Assembly: GCA_963693085.1 (NCBI GenBank)
Contig: OY856409.1
Location: forward strand, 1,165,271,249 to 1,165,335,248
Source: Alisma plantago-aquatica
Taxonomy: Eukaryota; Streptophyta; Magnoliopsida; Alismatales; Alismataceae
Direction: 5' to 3'
Length of the DNA stretch: 64,000 nt
The notes beneath the pieces were generated by a model. It did not search any database and was not told where the DNA came from. It saw only the letters and a program-made list of their open reading frames with translations. Below, one piece after another: positions 23,498-35,699 of this stretch. The position numbers and the translations under genes are program-made. The stretch's first letter is position 1. Every line of letters starts with the position of its first letter.

Positions 23498-26400
23498 TGT
23501 GACAACCTAGTTTTTATCACTCCTCACCTGTACTATCTTTTTCTCTCTCTATTGTCAATCAAACAACTCAAGTGCATATTAATTTTATAGTTGGAGTGTG
23601 GTGATGCTCTAATTCTATCATATCAATGACCAATTTTACAAGGTGTGTCGTTGATTTACCTTTTGATCTAAGTTTCATTCTTTAATGATTCACCACTTTG
23701 CAATTAAATTTGAACCTGATTTATATGATCATATTGCTCTATTGTATATTTTATGAAATAGAGGATTCAGCTAGCTTTCTAGTGGTGCAAAAATTTCCTC
23801 AATCGGACCTCAGAGCCCAATTCTAAATATTTGAAGTTTGGTCAAATTGCATGTGTTTTAGGTGAATATAACTTGAATTTGAGCCTTACTGGGCCCAATA
23901 AGAGGTGTGCCACCCAGTAGCCGCCACCCATATTTGCTCAAACCCTAGGACGTGTCTCACCTTGATCGTTGGATCTCTCACACATGAATCTGATCCTAAT
24001 CTAATGGCGTCAGACTTGTCACCTTCCTTGGTACGTACAAGGTCCTTAAGACTATAGCAACACACCCAATTGGTGTCAACCCTTCATCTTTTTGATCGAT
24101 TGAAATGCCCAAAATCAGTTTTCGACCCCCCCTCCTTCCTTCCCCCATCTTTTCCTTCACTTTCACTCATTGTAGCTTGCCCCCTAGCAACTTGTTCAAC
24201 CTACAACTGCCATGGCGCCACCACTATTAGGCACATTGGGACTTCATACCTTGGAGCTCCTCGGGCCTCGATTTTTAGGCCAATGACCCCATAGATCCCC
24301 TAGGAGTCCAACCGGTGGCTTCTTCTAGGCACACGAGCCGAGAGCCATTCGCGGCCATAGCTCCGACGAGCTACACAACTAATGCCACCATGGAGCAGAT
24401 GGGAAAGAGTTTCTCGAGAACCGATATATCATGCAGTGGCTTCTAGCCACTGGATCTGTATCTGGGTCAATGGAGGATCACAATATAATGGCCTAGGGGT
24501 GAGGCAGAGGATGACAATCGTGAGCAGTTCCCAATCACTCAGTTGTGGTGCCAAGCAACTGGGGATGCCTAGTAGCCGCTCGGTGGTGGTGATAACAGAG
24601 AGGGAGAGGCTAGGAATCGCCAACTGAGGGGCATGGCCCCAGATGCTGGATCAAAAATCAAGGGCGGTGGTCATTTTGATGATTAAGAAGGTAACACCTA
24701 AGGTGGATTCCATATAGTTCTCGTGAAAATCTTCTAAAATGCATATCTTGCTCACCCATTGGTCAATCTAGTGATCCACTATACCAAATTGATCAACTCA
24801 AAAATATCTAAAACTTGGGCATAGTTTTGGACCCTGAAATGCCTTCCTTTTCTACTATTATTCTAAAATACGAAGTTTGACCTTCTTTGACTATGTTTAA
24901 TGCACTTTTATGATCAAGCTTGGGACTTTGATGAACTTTTCACCCTCTTGATTATGACATTAGTATCTCTTTGGTATCAATGAGTTAATTGAGGATACGA
25001 ATAACTCATATTGCTCATGTATGACTCTTAATGTACTTTTGTGACTTGTTTGAACTTTTATGATGTATCTTATCCTATTCATGACTATGCTTAGTTCCAA
25101 ATGATATCTAAATGCTCATCTATCATGAAAATCAGTAGTTTTGTTCTACCATATGGTATACATATCCACCTTTGTACATTTTCTACTAGGCTTACTCACA
25201 TGTCTCTAAATGCATGGTTATATCCTTTTATGGGAATGCATGTTATACTCTTGCTTCAAGTGTTATGTTTGACCTATTTTGTACATGAAACTCTTTTATA
25301 TCCTTGAAACCAGTAACATTATGATGTGTTGTGACTTTAATGTCTACGATCCACCCTCTTTCTCTATTATGGTGTTTTAAACCCTAGTTTGCCTTTTATG
25401 ACCTATGTGACTTGCATTGTGGTTCTTGTACCTTAATGCTTATTTGTCTTCCTTGTACCCCATTCTTGATGATAATGTAATTTATATGATCTTTCTTCTC
25501 AAATCAGAGGTAGTATATTTCTTATGATCTCCTTGATATGGGTGTTCCATCTAATCCATATGTTGTCCCCTAATGCAATATGTGAGATATGTTGATACTT
25601 GATTGTATGTGAGATTTGTAGATACCCAAGGTTGGGATTGTGATGCCTAGACCCTAGATGACATCCACCTATATTGGAATGTGTTTTTTATGACATAAAT
25701 TTTCTATTCTAAATCATATTTGATGCTTGGTTCTCATATCTTTGTGATCATGACCTTGTCTTCCCTATTGTTAGTCTTTTGATGCTAAAATACAAGTAAG
25801 CAAAAAAAATCTTGTAATGTCCATATGAAACCTTAGAATGACATAAATCTTGAACCACATACCCATGAGGGACCCTAAATCAATAAGAGAACATATAATG
25901 ATATAATAAGAAATGTTGAACCTAACTTGGCCAAAAAACCTAAAATGAAGTTGGTTAGGGTTAATGATGAGAATCTAATAAATGCATGTAATCTTATGCT
26001 TAACCGTGTATGGCTTGATGCTAGATGATCAAGGATGAGTTAGATTTGAATCTTTGAATCAGGTACAGACTTCAATAATTATATGACTATGGATTTCTTG
26101 TGTGAAATGAGATACATATGTATGCTTGTTTATTTGGTCACATATTGCATGCAGTATTCTAGTATGTACTCGATGTTTATCTTGTATTGTTGTTTTGTAA
26201 CTTGCAAACATATACGTTGAAACTCCATTATACAATGTTGAAATAGGGTTTTTCTCTATGATTTAGTTATTGAGGTCCCTCACTAAGAAACATCGTTAGC
26301 TCTTGGCTATGGCCTCGAGACCCCTCACGTATAAAAGGGTTAGCTAATCTTGAGCACCCTTATGGTCCCTTATAATGGGAAGTTGGTCAAATGCCTTATG

Positions 26401-26928
26401 AATACATGTATGATGGTATAATTGGAGTAAAATAACACAAAACACGGGCTCTCATTTTGTTAAATACTTAACTTGTTCATTCTTGCTCGTTTACTTCTGC
26501 AAATCTTTTCAAATTATGTAAAGCTTATGCATATGCATCTTTTAGCCCTGTACTCGGCACCTCGTGTGCTTGACCCACCTTGTTTCACATATTTTATAGG
26601 TTCATAGATGGCTAGAAGTTTATGGCCTTGGTGATATATGTCAAGTGTACTTGTTGTAGGATCCCTAGTATACATGAGTAGTATTGTAAAAATGTACTCT
26701 TAAATATGCAATCGAAAGCTTATAATAAAAGGATGTTGCTTAATAGTATTGTTGAATGTTGAGATATTGTTGGTTCCTTTATCTTGTTATTTGTTCATGT
26801 ATTCTAAGCTTACTCTTCCACATTTGCTCTTTGGTAATACCATTCTAGGGATGGATGCCTGGGTCCTATAACCATTGACTTTATAGTCATTTGTATTTAG
26901 GATTTGGGTAACAAATGGTTCTGTGACA
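23498..26928 (+). repeat. 3' LTR of the LARD
   Basis: Starts TGTGACAACC and ends GGTTCTGTGACA, colinear with 17924-21344 throughout. TATA-like GTATAAAAG at 26329-26337. No genes. Confidence 0.9.
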
Positions 26929-26933
26929 AAAAC

Positions 26934-27400
26934 CCGCTATGAGTTATGGCATGGTAAAAAGCCATCTATCAACTCTTTTTATATTTATGGTTTTTCATGC
27001 TTTGTTTTGAAAACCAAAGATTCTCTCGATAAGTTTGATGTAAAATATTACAAGGTTTTCTTTCTTGGATATAACACTACTAGTAGATTTTATAGAGTGT
27101 TTAACACTAAAATTTCTATATAGAATAATTTGCCCAATGTTAAATTTATTGAGACTAACCCCTATATTTACAAGATTGTCATGAATGATGATGTTGTAGG
27201 GTAAAATATTCCTAGATTGTAAGAAATAGACATCAACAACAAAGGAAAAGAGGTGGATGAAGTTGAAGGCTCAGAAGAAGAAGAAAAGAAGGATCTAACT
27301 CCCTACTTTGCAAAAGATCATCCAAAAGAGCTCGTCATTGGCAACCCCTTTGAAAAGGTGAATACAAGGGAATATTAAGGAACAAATCAAGCTCGTGTTG
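26934..27400 (+). pseudogene. Integrase 3' part and acidic linker, resumed after the LARD
   Basis: Starts with TRYELWHGKKPSI and continues YIYGFSCFVLK, KFDVKYYKVFFLGYN and FYRVFNTK, the end of the Copia integrase domain. A low-complexity acidic linker (EVEGSEEEEKKD) and a DHPKELVIGNP block follow; the latter corresponds to the conserved 'HP-x-D/E-x-I-I-G' segment before RT. This confirms that the LARD split one gene. Confidence 0.85.
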
Positions 27401-27429
27401 GTATGTATACCCAGAGAGCCAACAATATG

Positions 27430-29220
27430 ATGATTGTAATGGCATAACTTGTAAATGATTTGATTAATAATAAAGATAATCTTCCCATTTATTCTACTAT
27501 ATTCTGTTATGAGACAATGAAGTAACATAATAATGTCTAGAGAATGATATTACTCAATGACGTGTGTCTTGGAGTTGAGGACTAGAAGAATTAGATCATA
27601 CAGATGTCAAGAGTATATATACATTCTTGTTATGCACCTAATCGGTTATTACTGTGGAAGCAAAATAGACAACAATAATCACAAGACTAGATTGTGTGTT
27701 GGTTGATGACATAATCTCACTAGTCATGATATGTGATATCAATCCAAACACATAGGTACTTGATAGAGAACAATGTATTGGACAAACCCCACCATAAGAC
27801 TATACATGGAAACCATAATTGGTAGTTAGAATTAGCTCTTAAAGGTTGGTTGGTGATTGTGGTTCTTAGACCTAAAGTCACTACACTCATCACATGTCAG
27901 TTATTGTACTTAGACATCATCCAACATGACCATGAATGAGGGTTACCATAAAGGTGATGCTTGAGGCCGTGAGACACATGAGGATGACATATAAGTGATG
28001 TAGATGGGATTTGTCCCTCCTAAAGGAGTATGATATTCTTTCCACTTGATAAGATTTGTTCACCAACTTTCCATTTACTTCAGTAGCAATGATGTGTTTC
28101 TAGACACCTCTCTTTGCTTGTGATGTCATAAAATGGTTATGGACATTCACCGCCAATGTAAATAGGAACCTAAAGAGTGACATACACATAAGATACACAT
28201 GGATTAGGAGTTTATTCATGAATGATGCTTAGTTTGATTACGAAAAGTGTTTAGGTATTCAATTTAAACAATGTTTGACTGATAGAACTCTAAGTCGACT
28301 TAGACTGGTTCAAGTGTTGAACCGATCGCTTGGAGTATCAAGTTGATTGGAAAAAGCATTGGCTGATTTCTAGATGAACCAGGGCATGAACTGACTAGTT
28401 CACTAAGTGAACAGATAGACTCAAGGTTTCTAGATGACTAGTTCATGGGATGAACCACCCAGTTCATGGATCCATTAGATTGCATCAAGGATTAGTGCTG
28501 GCATAATGTTGTGTATTAATTGTATTAGAATTGCCAATTAAATTGTGATTGGGAAACGTGACAAAATGACTTGTTTAAGGGTTGAATTGATCGACTTGCA
28601 TGCCAATGGATTGGTTCACCCACAAATTGGTTTCTTTGCAGCTCGCATGTTGTGAAAATTCATGAAATTATGGTCCCTTCCACTCCCACACAGATTGGGA
28701 ACCATACCCTAATCCTCCTATAAATAGAGGGTACTGAGGGCTTCCTAGTTATACAACTCAAATGCCTCTGAAAATTGTTGTCTTATCTATTTGTAGTAAT
28801 TGAGAGAAGCCAAGAAAGGCCTACCCAATAAAGGGAGGGATATCAAGGGATAAAAATTGTGGGCGAGCAAGTTGGTGCTAGTACACCAAAATGGAGGAAA
28901 AACTCCTTCCTGTTGGTTCTTCTAGAACGAAAAGAGTTCCTGCTGGTCTGTGTGGACTACCATATAGGCAAAGAGGTTTTGTCTATCACTAGGAGGACAA
29001 GTCAGGCTACCATCCATGGTGATCAACTAGGAGCTGTTGCAGACATTGTCAGGTGCAACCTGAAGAAAGGTGCACACAATGACAAGGATATTGTCACTAG
29101 ACTTGCTCCAGGACTAGGTATATCCTAAAAACCATCCTTTCCATTATATAGTTGTTGACACAATCTACTGTTATAAGGTGAATATGACAATTACATTTTT
29201 GTTTCCGCTACCTATTCTGA
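27430..29220 (+). other. Unassigned insertion with LTR-like promoter inside Sirevirus pol
   Basis: Copia coding stops after the integrase linker and resumes at 29237 in RT; the expected ~200 bp between them is replaced by about 1.8 kb. The insert has a TATA box at 28717-28728 (CCTATAAATAGAG) and, upstream of it, several perfect dyads (TAAGTCGACTTA at 28291-28302; others at 28307-28323, 28398-28412, 28441-28455). That is the layout of an LTR, perhaps a solo LTR. I could not define TG/CA ends or a target duplication. The 89-codon ORF at 28859-29128 has no recognised domain. Confidence 0.5.
28717..28728 (+). promoter_or_regulatory. TATA box of the unassigned LTR-like insert
   Basis: CCTATAAATAGAG in a C-rich to A-rich transition typical of plant LTR core promoters, about 260-430 bp downstream of the dyad cluster. 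Confidence 0.6.
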
Positions 29221-29236
29221 TGCCATATTTTCCTAC

Positions 29237-29870
29237 ATGTTAGTAGGACAAGGTTACAACCAACATGAAGATATTGACTTTGATATAATCTATGCTCTTT
29301 TTGCTAGACTTGAATATATTAGAATGCTACTTGCCTTTCCTAGTCATAAAAACTTTTTTCTTTATCAAATGGATGTTAATAGTACATTTTTGAATGAAGA
29401 AATAGAGGAGGAAGTCTTTGTGGCTCAACCTCTTGGCTTTAAACATGACAAGCATGATAACCATGATTATCTATTACTAAAGGCTCTTTGTGGACTCTAA
29501 CAAGCCCCTAGAGCTTGGTATGAGAAATTAAGAAACTTTTAGTTGATAATGGCTATGTGATGGGAAACGTTGATCCTACTTTCTTTCTAAAAGGCACTTC
29601 TAACAATTTCTTAATAATTCAAACTTATGTTGATGGTATTATTTTGGTAGTACTTGATCTTTGTAAGGAGTTTAGTTCTCTCACGCAAAGTGAATTTAAA
29701 ATGAGCATGATGGGAGAGATCACATTCTTCCTTGTCTTACAAATCAAAAAAACAAAAGATGAAAAGTTCATCAACCAAGGCAAGTACACTAATGAACTCT
29801 TAAAATGCTTTGGGATAGAGAACACAAAACCAATAGATACTCTCTTGTTCAACACCTGCCAAACTTGATA
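29237..29870 (+). pseudogene. Sirevirus reverse transcriptase, degenerate
   Basis: Conserved Copia RT blocks are in order: LVGQGYNQHEDIDFD, RLEYIRMLLAF, YQMDVNSTFLN, EEEVFVAQPLGF, KALCGL then a stop and QAPRAWYEKL, TYVDGIILV, and INQGKYTNELLKCFGIE. The YVDD catalytic motif reads YVDG, so one metal-binding Asp is gone. A stop and at least one frameshift occur between QAPRAWYEKL and the YVDG block. The last block is close in form to Sirevirus RT. Confidence 0.85.
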
Positions 29871-30418
29871 AGTATGAAGAAGATGAGGAGGTAGATGAGA
29901 ATCTCTATAGAGGTATGATTTTTAGCCTACTATATCTAACTGCTTCTAGATTGGATATAATGTTTAGTGTTGCCTTGTGTGCTAGATTTTGATAAAGTCC
30001 TAGAAAATCTCATCTTATAGTTGTTAAGATGATTTTAAGGTACCTAACCAAAACCCAAAATCTTAGACTATGCTATCATAAGTCACAAGACTTTACTCTT
30101 AAACCCTATAGTGATGTGGATTATGTCGGGTGCTTAGTTGATAGAAAATGCACAAGTTTCACTTGCTTCCTCCTAGGACCATGTTTAATTTCGTGATTTT
30201 TCTAAGAAGCCAACCACCGTGGCTCTTTCAACTATAAAGACTGAATACATTGCAGTTAGAAGTTGATGTGCCCAAGACCTATGGATAAAGAAATTCTCCA
30301 AGACTTTAATATTTTCTATGATGCTTCTCCTATCTTGTATGATTATATTAGTGCAACTAATTTGTTAAAAAAATCCTATATTGCATAGTAGAGATAAACT
30401 CATAGATCCCACAACAAA
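29871..30418 (+). pseudogene. Sirevirus RNase H, degenerate
   Basis: Pieces such as LDIMFSVALCARF, DYVGCLVDRKCTS, a KTEYIA-like trace and a final HSRDKLID follow RT in the right order and correspond to the Copia RNase H domain. It stops within the conserved HSRTKHI-like block at about 30415, where an inverted Copia fragment begins. No 3' LTR of this copy was found. Confidence 0.75.
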
Positions 30419-30419
30419 T

Positions 30420-31740
30420 TGTGGTGCCTCCTCATGTTCCTCTTTAAGTTCACTGTCATTTTGTGTATCTCAGACTTCTTAAATTATATGGTCCTCCCCC
30501 TAGTATTTCTAGATATGAACTCATTCACTAAGAAGGTACAAGTTCTAGCAAAGAACACTTTGTTCTGGGAAGGAATATAGAAGTAGTATCCCTTGGTTTC
30601 CTTAGGATACCCCACAAAAAACACGTGTTAGATTTTGGTCCCAATTTATTAGGAAATAAATGCTTTGCATAAGCTTCACAACCCCAAACCTTCATGAAAG
30701 ACATGTTGGGATGTTCTTGAATCTATATCTCATATGGTGTTTTGGAACCGATTTAGAGGGAAGTGGTTAAGTGTAAATGTGGTAGTTTCTAGAGCATGTC
30801 ACCAAAAGGAATCAGGAAGTTTGTCTTGGCTCATCATGGACTACACCATGTCCAACATTTTGTGATTCATTCTCTCTAAAACATTATTATGGTGTGGTAT
30901 TCCTGGTGGAGTCAATTGTGATACAATACCACATTCCTTAAGAAGGTCATCAAACTCTTGGCTCAAATATTCGCCACCTCGATAATATTAAAGCATCTTA
31001 ATTTCTTTCCAAGTTGGTTCTCTACTTCATTCTTGAATACCTTAAGGTATTCAAGGATTCATATTTGTGTTTCGTGAAATATGCATATACATATCTACTA
31101 AAATCATCAGCCAATGTCATGTAGTGTTGATACCTCCTCTAGTTGTTGAACGATAAGAACCACATACATAAGTATGCATGAGTTCTAAAAGTTCAGTCTC
31201 CCTATAACTATTTCCAATAAGAGGCCCCTTTGCCATCTTGCCCAACAAACATGATTCACATGTCTCAAGAGATTCAAAATCAATTGAGTTTGAGTATCCA
31301 ATCCTTATGGAGTTTATAAATATGCTTCTCGTTTATATAGCCCAAGCGACTACTAGAGGTATGTCATGTTTGAGTCATGCATTTTAAGTCATTTGGTATT
31401 TATGTTATAAATTTGTGTCTCAAGATCTAACAAATAAAGACCATAATATATAAGATCACTACCATAAAAGATATCATCCAAAAGTGTAGAGAAAACTCCA
31501 TCCTTTATTAGGAATGAATAACCATTCATGTCCAAACAAGAAATAGAAATACTATTTCTACTTTTGTAAGGTACATAATAGCAATTCTCTAATTCTATTA
31601 CAAGCCCCGAGGGTAGAATAAACTATATGTTCCTACAATCACAAGAACAACCTTTTCTCCATTTGCAACTCTTAGTTCCATATATCGCTTCTCAACGGAT
31701 TTACTTCTTTTTAAATCCTACACATTACAAAATATATGAG
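30420..31740 (-). pseudogene. Inverted Copia pre-integrase/integrase fragment
   Basis: On the minus strand, from 31700 leftward: a pre-integrase segment, CESCLLGKMAKGP (31222-31265), an ELMHTYVCG block where the first catalytic Asp appears as Tyr, LTLADDF-like and RGGEY-like traces, FDDLLKECGIVSQLTPPG, an LERMNHKMLDM block with the Glu kept, and GYPKETKGYYFY at the end of the domain. Frameshifts and stops are many. Its blocks differ from those of the Sirevirus next to it, so it comes from another Copia lineage. No LTR or primer site was found; it is a truncated fragment abutting Sirevirus RNase H on one side and an Athila LTR on the other. Confidence 0.8.
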
Positions 31741-31744
31741 ATCC

Positions 31745-33591
31745 TGATGAATGCATATTCATCTATTTTTTGCATAAATTGCATAGTCATTTTTCTTAGA
31801 ACTTATCTCTTTTTCAATAAGTTCTAGGAAAATTTGTAATTTACCCACTTTTTGATTATTTGTGCAAATATTGTTCTTATCTGTCACACTTTTATAGGTT
31901 TTTCCTTCAAAGCAAAATCTTAACCTTATGAGCACATGAGACGACCGTCTTGCAGCACCAGACGGTTGGTTTGTCTCCAATAAGTTCCAACCCTAGAGAA
32001 GACGGTCATTTCAGTCCTCAACCCAACCTTCACTCTAATAAATTAACTGAAGCACTCCACTTGCCAGACGCCTGTCTCATTAACACCAAACACTCATCTC
32101 ATGCACTGAGATGCTCGACTCAGAGTCCAAACGGTCTGACTTAAAGACCAAGTCATATCTAAGAGGCACCACCGCTCATGTTAGGGTTTTCAACCCTTGG
32201 TCACACGCAATGTGGAGCCAACTAGGCATCTCACCTTCAAATGACCAGTTCAAACAATTCTTTGAGACAAAAATTGAATCAAAGGGCGTTGCCACCCCCG
32301 TTGCCAGGGTATGATATGCTTCCTCCATAACCATGCCACATCATGTGCTAGATGACTATCTTGGCTAGAGAGATGGTCGTTTCATGGCTCACAAATAACA
32401 AAAATTAATAGTCACCTATCCCATTTGTTTTCCCCCTTTTAGGGTTTCCACCCCTCCTTCCCCTATAAAAAGAGGGGAACTCCACTAAGAAATGGATTCC
32501 AATTTTTGTAGTTGTATCTTTTAATTAAGCTTTTTATTTCAATTCACAATAGTGTAACTTTCATTATGCAATAAATCTCCATTCTTCATTATGGATCTGG
32601 ATTTCACTTCTATTCTTGTTCTTCTTTCACGTTTGTCTTGGGAAGCAAGGAACTAAGAGTTGTGGCCATTTAATTGTCACTAGAATACAGTCCTTTGGGA
32701 TTCTGTGTTATAGTCTATGGCCTCCTCACTTTATTCCATTTCCTCTCTTTCCTTCATCATAAATAGTGAGTAGTTCCATTATCGAGGAGAGGGAAGTAGC
32801 CCCTTAGCCATGTGTTGATCGGATCGAGTTTTATATGAAAATTCAGATGGATGGTTTTCTATTTAGAAATTGTCAATTTTAGTGAAGTAATTAATCATTT
32901 TTATTGTGGGTTAATCTCGGCAGATGGGATTGTGGAACCAAGATTTAGATTGCCTAAATTGATTACATGAGGATTTGAATGTGACCATGAAAAAATCCCT
33001 TTTAGTATGATGGAATAGGATATGTGAACGCCAAGACCAATGGGTTCACATGGAGTTCGTATCTTGTGTTTCATTTATGAACCATTTGCATACCTTCTTA
33101 TATCTTTCTTGTAGTGTACTCCTTCAATCTAGTTTTCACTTTGTCTAAGGTGGTGAAACCCCTAAGTCTTGATTCTTTTCCCATATGGTTCAACCCATTC
33201 TTTTAATGCTTGTCCAATCGCCTTTTTTCAGTTCTTGCATTTTAAGTATTGTCATTAGATAATCTTTTCATTTTTCTAACAAGCTTCTTTCTTCATTGTT
33301 TTACTACAATCCTTTTATTTCATTACTTTAGTTTAACCTTTTATTTCATTTGCATTTAATTTCTTGCTTTAGTGTAAACCATCACCCTCCAAATCTAAGA
33401 ATTTGCTTGTTTAAATATTAAAAAACTCCTAAAAGAAGCAAAGTTCAAAAAATCAATTGGGATTAGAGAACACAATCTTAAAAAGTTTTCACGTGGGATC
33501 GACCCTTCTATACTAGCCTTAATGTGAAAATAAAAAAGAAACTCGAGGATAATCTATCTTAGTAAATTGGTGTGCTAAACAACATATATCA
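31745..33591 (+). repeat. 5' LTR of the gag-protease Athila-like element
   Basis: 1847 bp, starting TGATGAATGC and ending TATATCA, followed by the primer site. TATA box at 32463-32472 (CTATAAAAAG). Short dyads of the AGACG-CGTCT type (for example 31939-31950) lie upstream of it. The end contains the GTGGGATCGACCCTTCTATACT stretch usual near the 3' end of Athila/Tat LTRs. Confidence 0.8.
32463..32472 (+). promoter_or_regulatory. TATA box of the Athila-like 5' LTR
   Basis: CTATAAAAAG, matched by CTATAAAAG at 38576-38584 in the 3' LTR, both followed by an ACTCCACTAA-like sequence. Confidence 0.65.
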
Positions 33592-33594
33592 ATT

Positions 33595-33613
33595 TCGGCA
33601 GCGTTTCTAAGGA
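33595..33613 (+). other. Degenerate Athila-type primer binding site
   Basis: The 19 bases starting TCGGCAGCG directly after the LTR correspond to the TTGGCGCCGTTGCCGGGGA-type site of Athila/Tat elements, with several substitutions. Confidence 0.6.
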
Positions 33614-33879
33614 CATCAGATTGTTTTCTCAAACCCCAAAAAATTTTGAACAAAACTTTTTTTTATTTTTATTCTGCCTTCCGAGTACCATTTAGTAAGT
33701 GCTATGTCCTCCTTTTGCTGAGTTTTCATTCCAATAGTTCATTTTTTCTGCATTCGAATTATATTTTTCAATTATAGTTGTGCATGCGACGCCCACTGAG
33801 TGATGATTTTGGGCCGCCGATTTTCGACCCAAAACCAGAATGAAAATTCCATTGTTTGAACCGACAAAACTATATTAGG

Positions 33880-35690
33880 ATGGATGAGGAGGAAGTTACA
33901 CATAGGATTGAGCAAGGATTTGCTGCTCAAAGAGAGCGCATGATGGCCGAGAGTGTGGCTCAAAAATCCACTTTGCATGCAGCCTATGTAGCCGAACAAG
34001 AGGCTTTGAAAGCCACTCTGATGGAGGATGAAAGACAAAAACATTTAAAAGATGTTTCTACATTAAAAATAGGATATGCCCAACATCCTATTGTGCCACC
34101 CAAAATTACAGACCCCCAGTTTGAGATTCACACCCTATGGACCACCATGCTTCAAACCAATCCATTCTCTGGGTACAAGGGTGAAAGTTGCCAAGATCAC
34201 CTCCAACGTATTACTGACCTTTGTTCCCTCCACAAGATCCGAGGCATTTCTGAAGACACCATTATACTTAGGTTGTTCTAGTATTCTCTTTCAGGGCAAG
34301 CCAACATTTGGTATAATTCCATGGAGGGTGAAGAACGGGTCACCACCTGGGAGGCCCTGCAAACCATGTTTCTGGACAAATACCCCCCTTCCCTCACCTA
34401 CAAAATTATTGGACATATTCTTATATTCTCTTTGGTCCCAAGTCAAACTCTGGGAGAATCTTGGGAAAGGTTTAGGGAGATTCTCCGATGTTTCCCTCAC
34501 CATGACATTACCCAATCTCAACTCATTGAGATATTCTATCGCGGTGTTGATAATGAAATCATAAAGTTTCTTGATTCCTCATCTAGATGAAATTTCATGT
34601 TCCAGAACTTGAGTAGTGCTTGGGAGGTAGTAAGAAGTGCCTCTGAAATCCAAGCAAGATGAGGAACCAGTGGGGTCCTCAAGGTAGCTAAGGCCGAGGT
34701 AAATCTTGATATACAAACCATTGTTGAAGCCCATAACCTGATTTCTTTGAAATAGGATCACCTAGAGTCCTCCTTCAACTCTTGAGAGGCAACCTCAATA
34801 GGTTAGAGTTGTAGAATCTCTGTGCAGGATTTGTCACTGGTATGATCATGCTACCCTTCAATGTCAATATCTCTACAACACTCCTATGCAGCCAGAAGTT
34901 GGTCAAAAGGAGAATCTCAACTCCATTCACAACATCCCAGGAGAGGTATGTTACCACCCAACCAAGCTAGAAACCACCATGGATTTCAATATGGGAACCC
35001 ATCGGGTGCTGGCAATGCTTCCAATTTGCCCCTCAGCAAAGACCCCCTAACCCTCAAGCTAATAACCGTCCCCCTCCAGGCTTTCCCAACAACAATCATA
35101 GGAATATTGGGAATCAAGGAAATTATAGGGGAAGTTTCCAAAATCATGGGCCTTACCAAGGACAGCAATACCAAAACTTGAACAAACCACCACTTCAACA
35201 AAACATCCATGCTCCTCTTTCTGACAGTGATAAGATAGCTTCCCTGGAATAATGCATTTTTCCACAAATCAAATCCTTCTTTCCCAACAGGCTCATCAAA
35301 AGGCAACTGACGTTCAGTTAGCCCAATTCTTCACCCAGCAGAAATCCCCCACCGACACTTTCATCGATCCACCTAAACCCAGTCCTAAGTATTTAGAACA
35401 ACTTAAGGCAGTTACCACCAGATATGGCCTTACCACACAAGAAAGGGGAGGTTCCCCGCTCATAGATTTTGACCAAGGGGAAGACGATGAGGTAGTTGTT
35501 TCTCAACCTCTGGTTTCATCCACTTCACAAGATAAGGCTCCTATGTATGAACCACGTATGACCTTTGTTGATCGACTGAAGAAGACCCAGTTGGATTATA
35601 GGTTCAACTATTTCAAGGATATTATGAGGAAGTTATGTGTCAACATTATGATTCTGGATACCATAACAGACCTACCTAAATGAAAAAAAT
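33880..35690 (+). pseudogene. Athila-type gag, degenerate
   Basis: Starts at ATG 33880 (MDEEEVTHRIEQGF). The retrotransposon Gag domain is clear: NPFSGYKGESCQDHLQRITD, a stop after ILRLF, then WYNSMEGEERVTTWEAL, FLDKYPPS, SWERFREILRCFPHHDIT and IEIFYRGVDNEI. These match the parallel blocks of the gag at 57927-59904. A second part (35252-35683) has a Gln-rich VQLAQFFTQQKS and KYLEQLKAVTTRYGLT. Several stops and at least one frameshift separate the parts. Confidence 0.8.
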
Positions 35691-35699
35691 TCTTCAAAG

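Larger units (their letters stand above)
17924..26928 (+). mobile_element. LARD-type non-autonomous element derived from a chromovirus
   Basis: LTRs of about 3421 bp (17924-21344) and 3431 bp (23498-26928) flank only 2153 bp of interior. The target duplication AAAAC is at 17919-17923 and 26929-26933, inside Copia integrase. The interior has an iMet-type primer site and a polypurine tract but no gag or pol. The bases before the 3' LTR (about 23461-23497) match the 3' end typical of Tekay/Del chromoviruses (GAGGATGAAATTTCTTTTAAG), which suggests ancestry. In a ~330-base sample the LTRs differ at about one base in ten, so the insertion is old. Very long LTRs around a short non-coding core define a LARD, mobilised only with another element's proteins. 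Confidence 0.9.

Noticed and set aside
27504..29150. Solo LTR with exact ends starting TGTTATGAG
   Set aside because: No matching CA end or target duplication could be found, so only an unassigned insertion is reported.
34076..34564. 162-codon plus-strand ORF overlapping gag
   Set aside because: It is in another frame of the Gag domain at 33880-34590, which carries the recognisable motifs.
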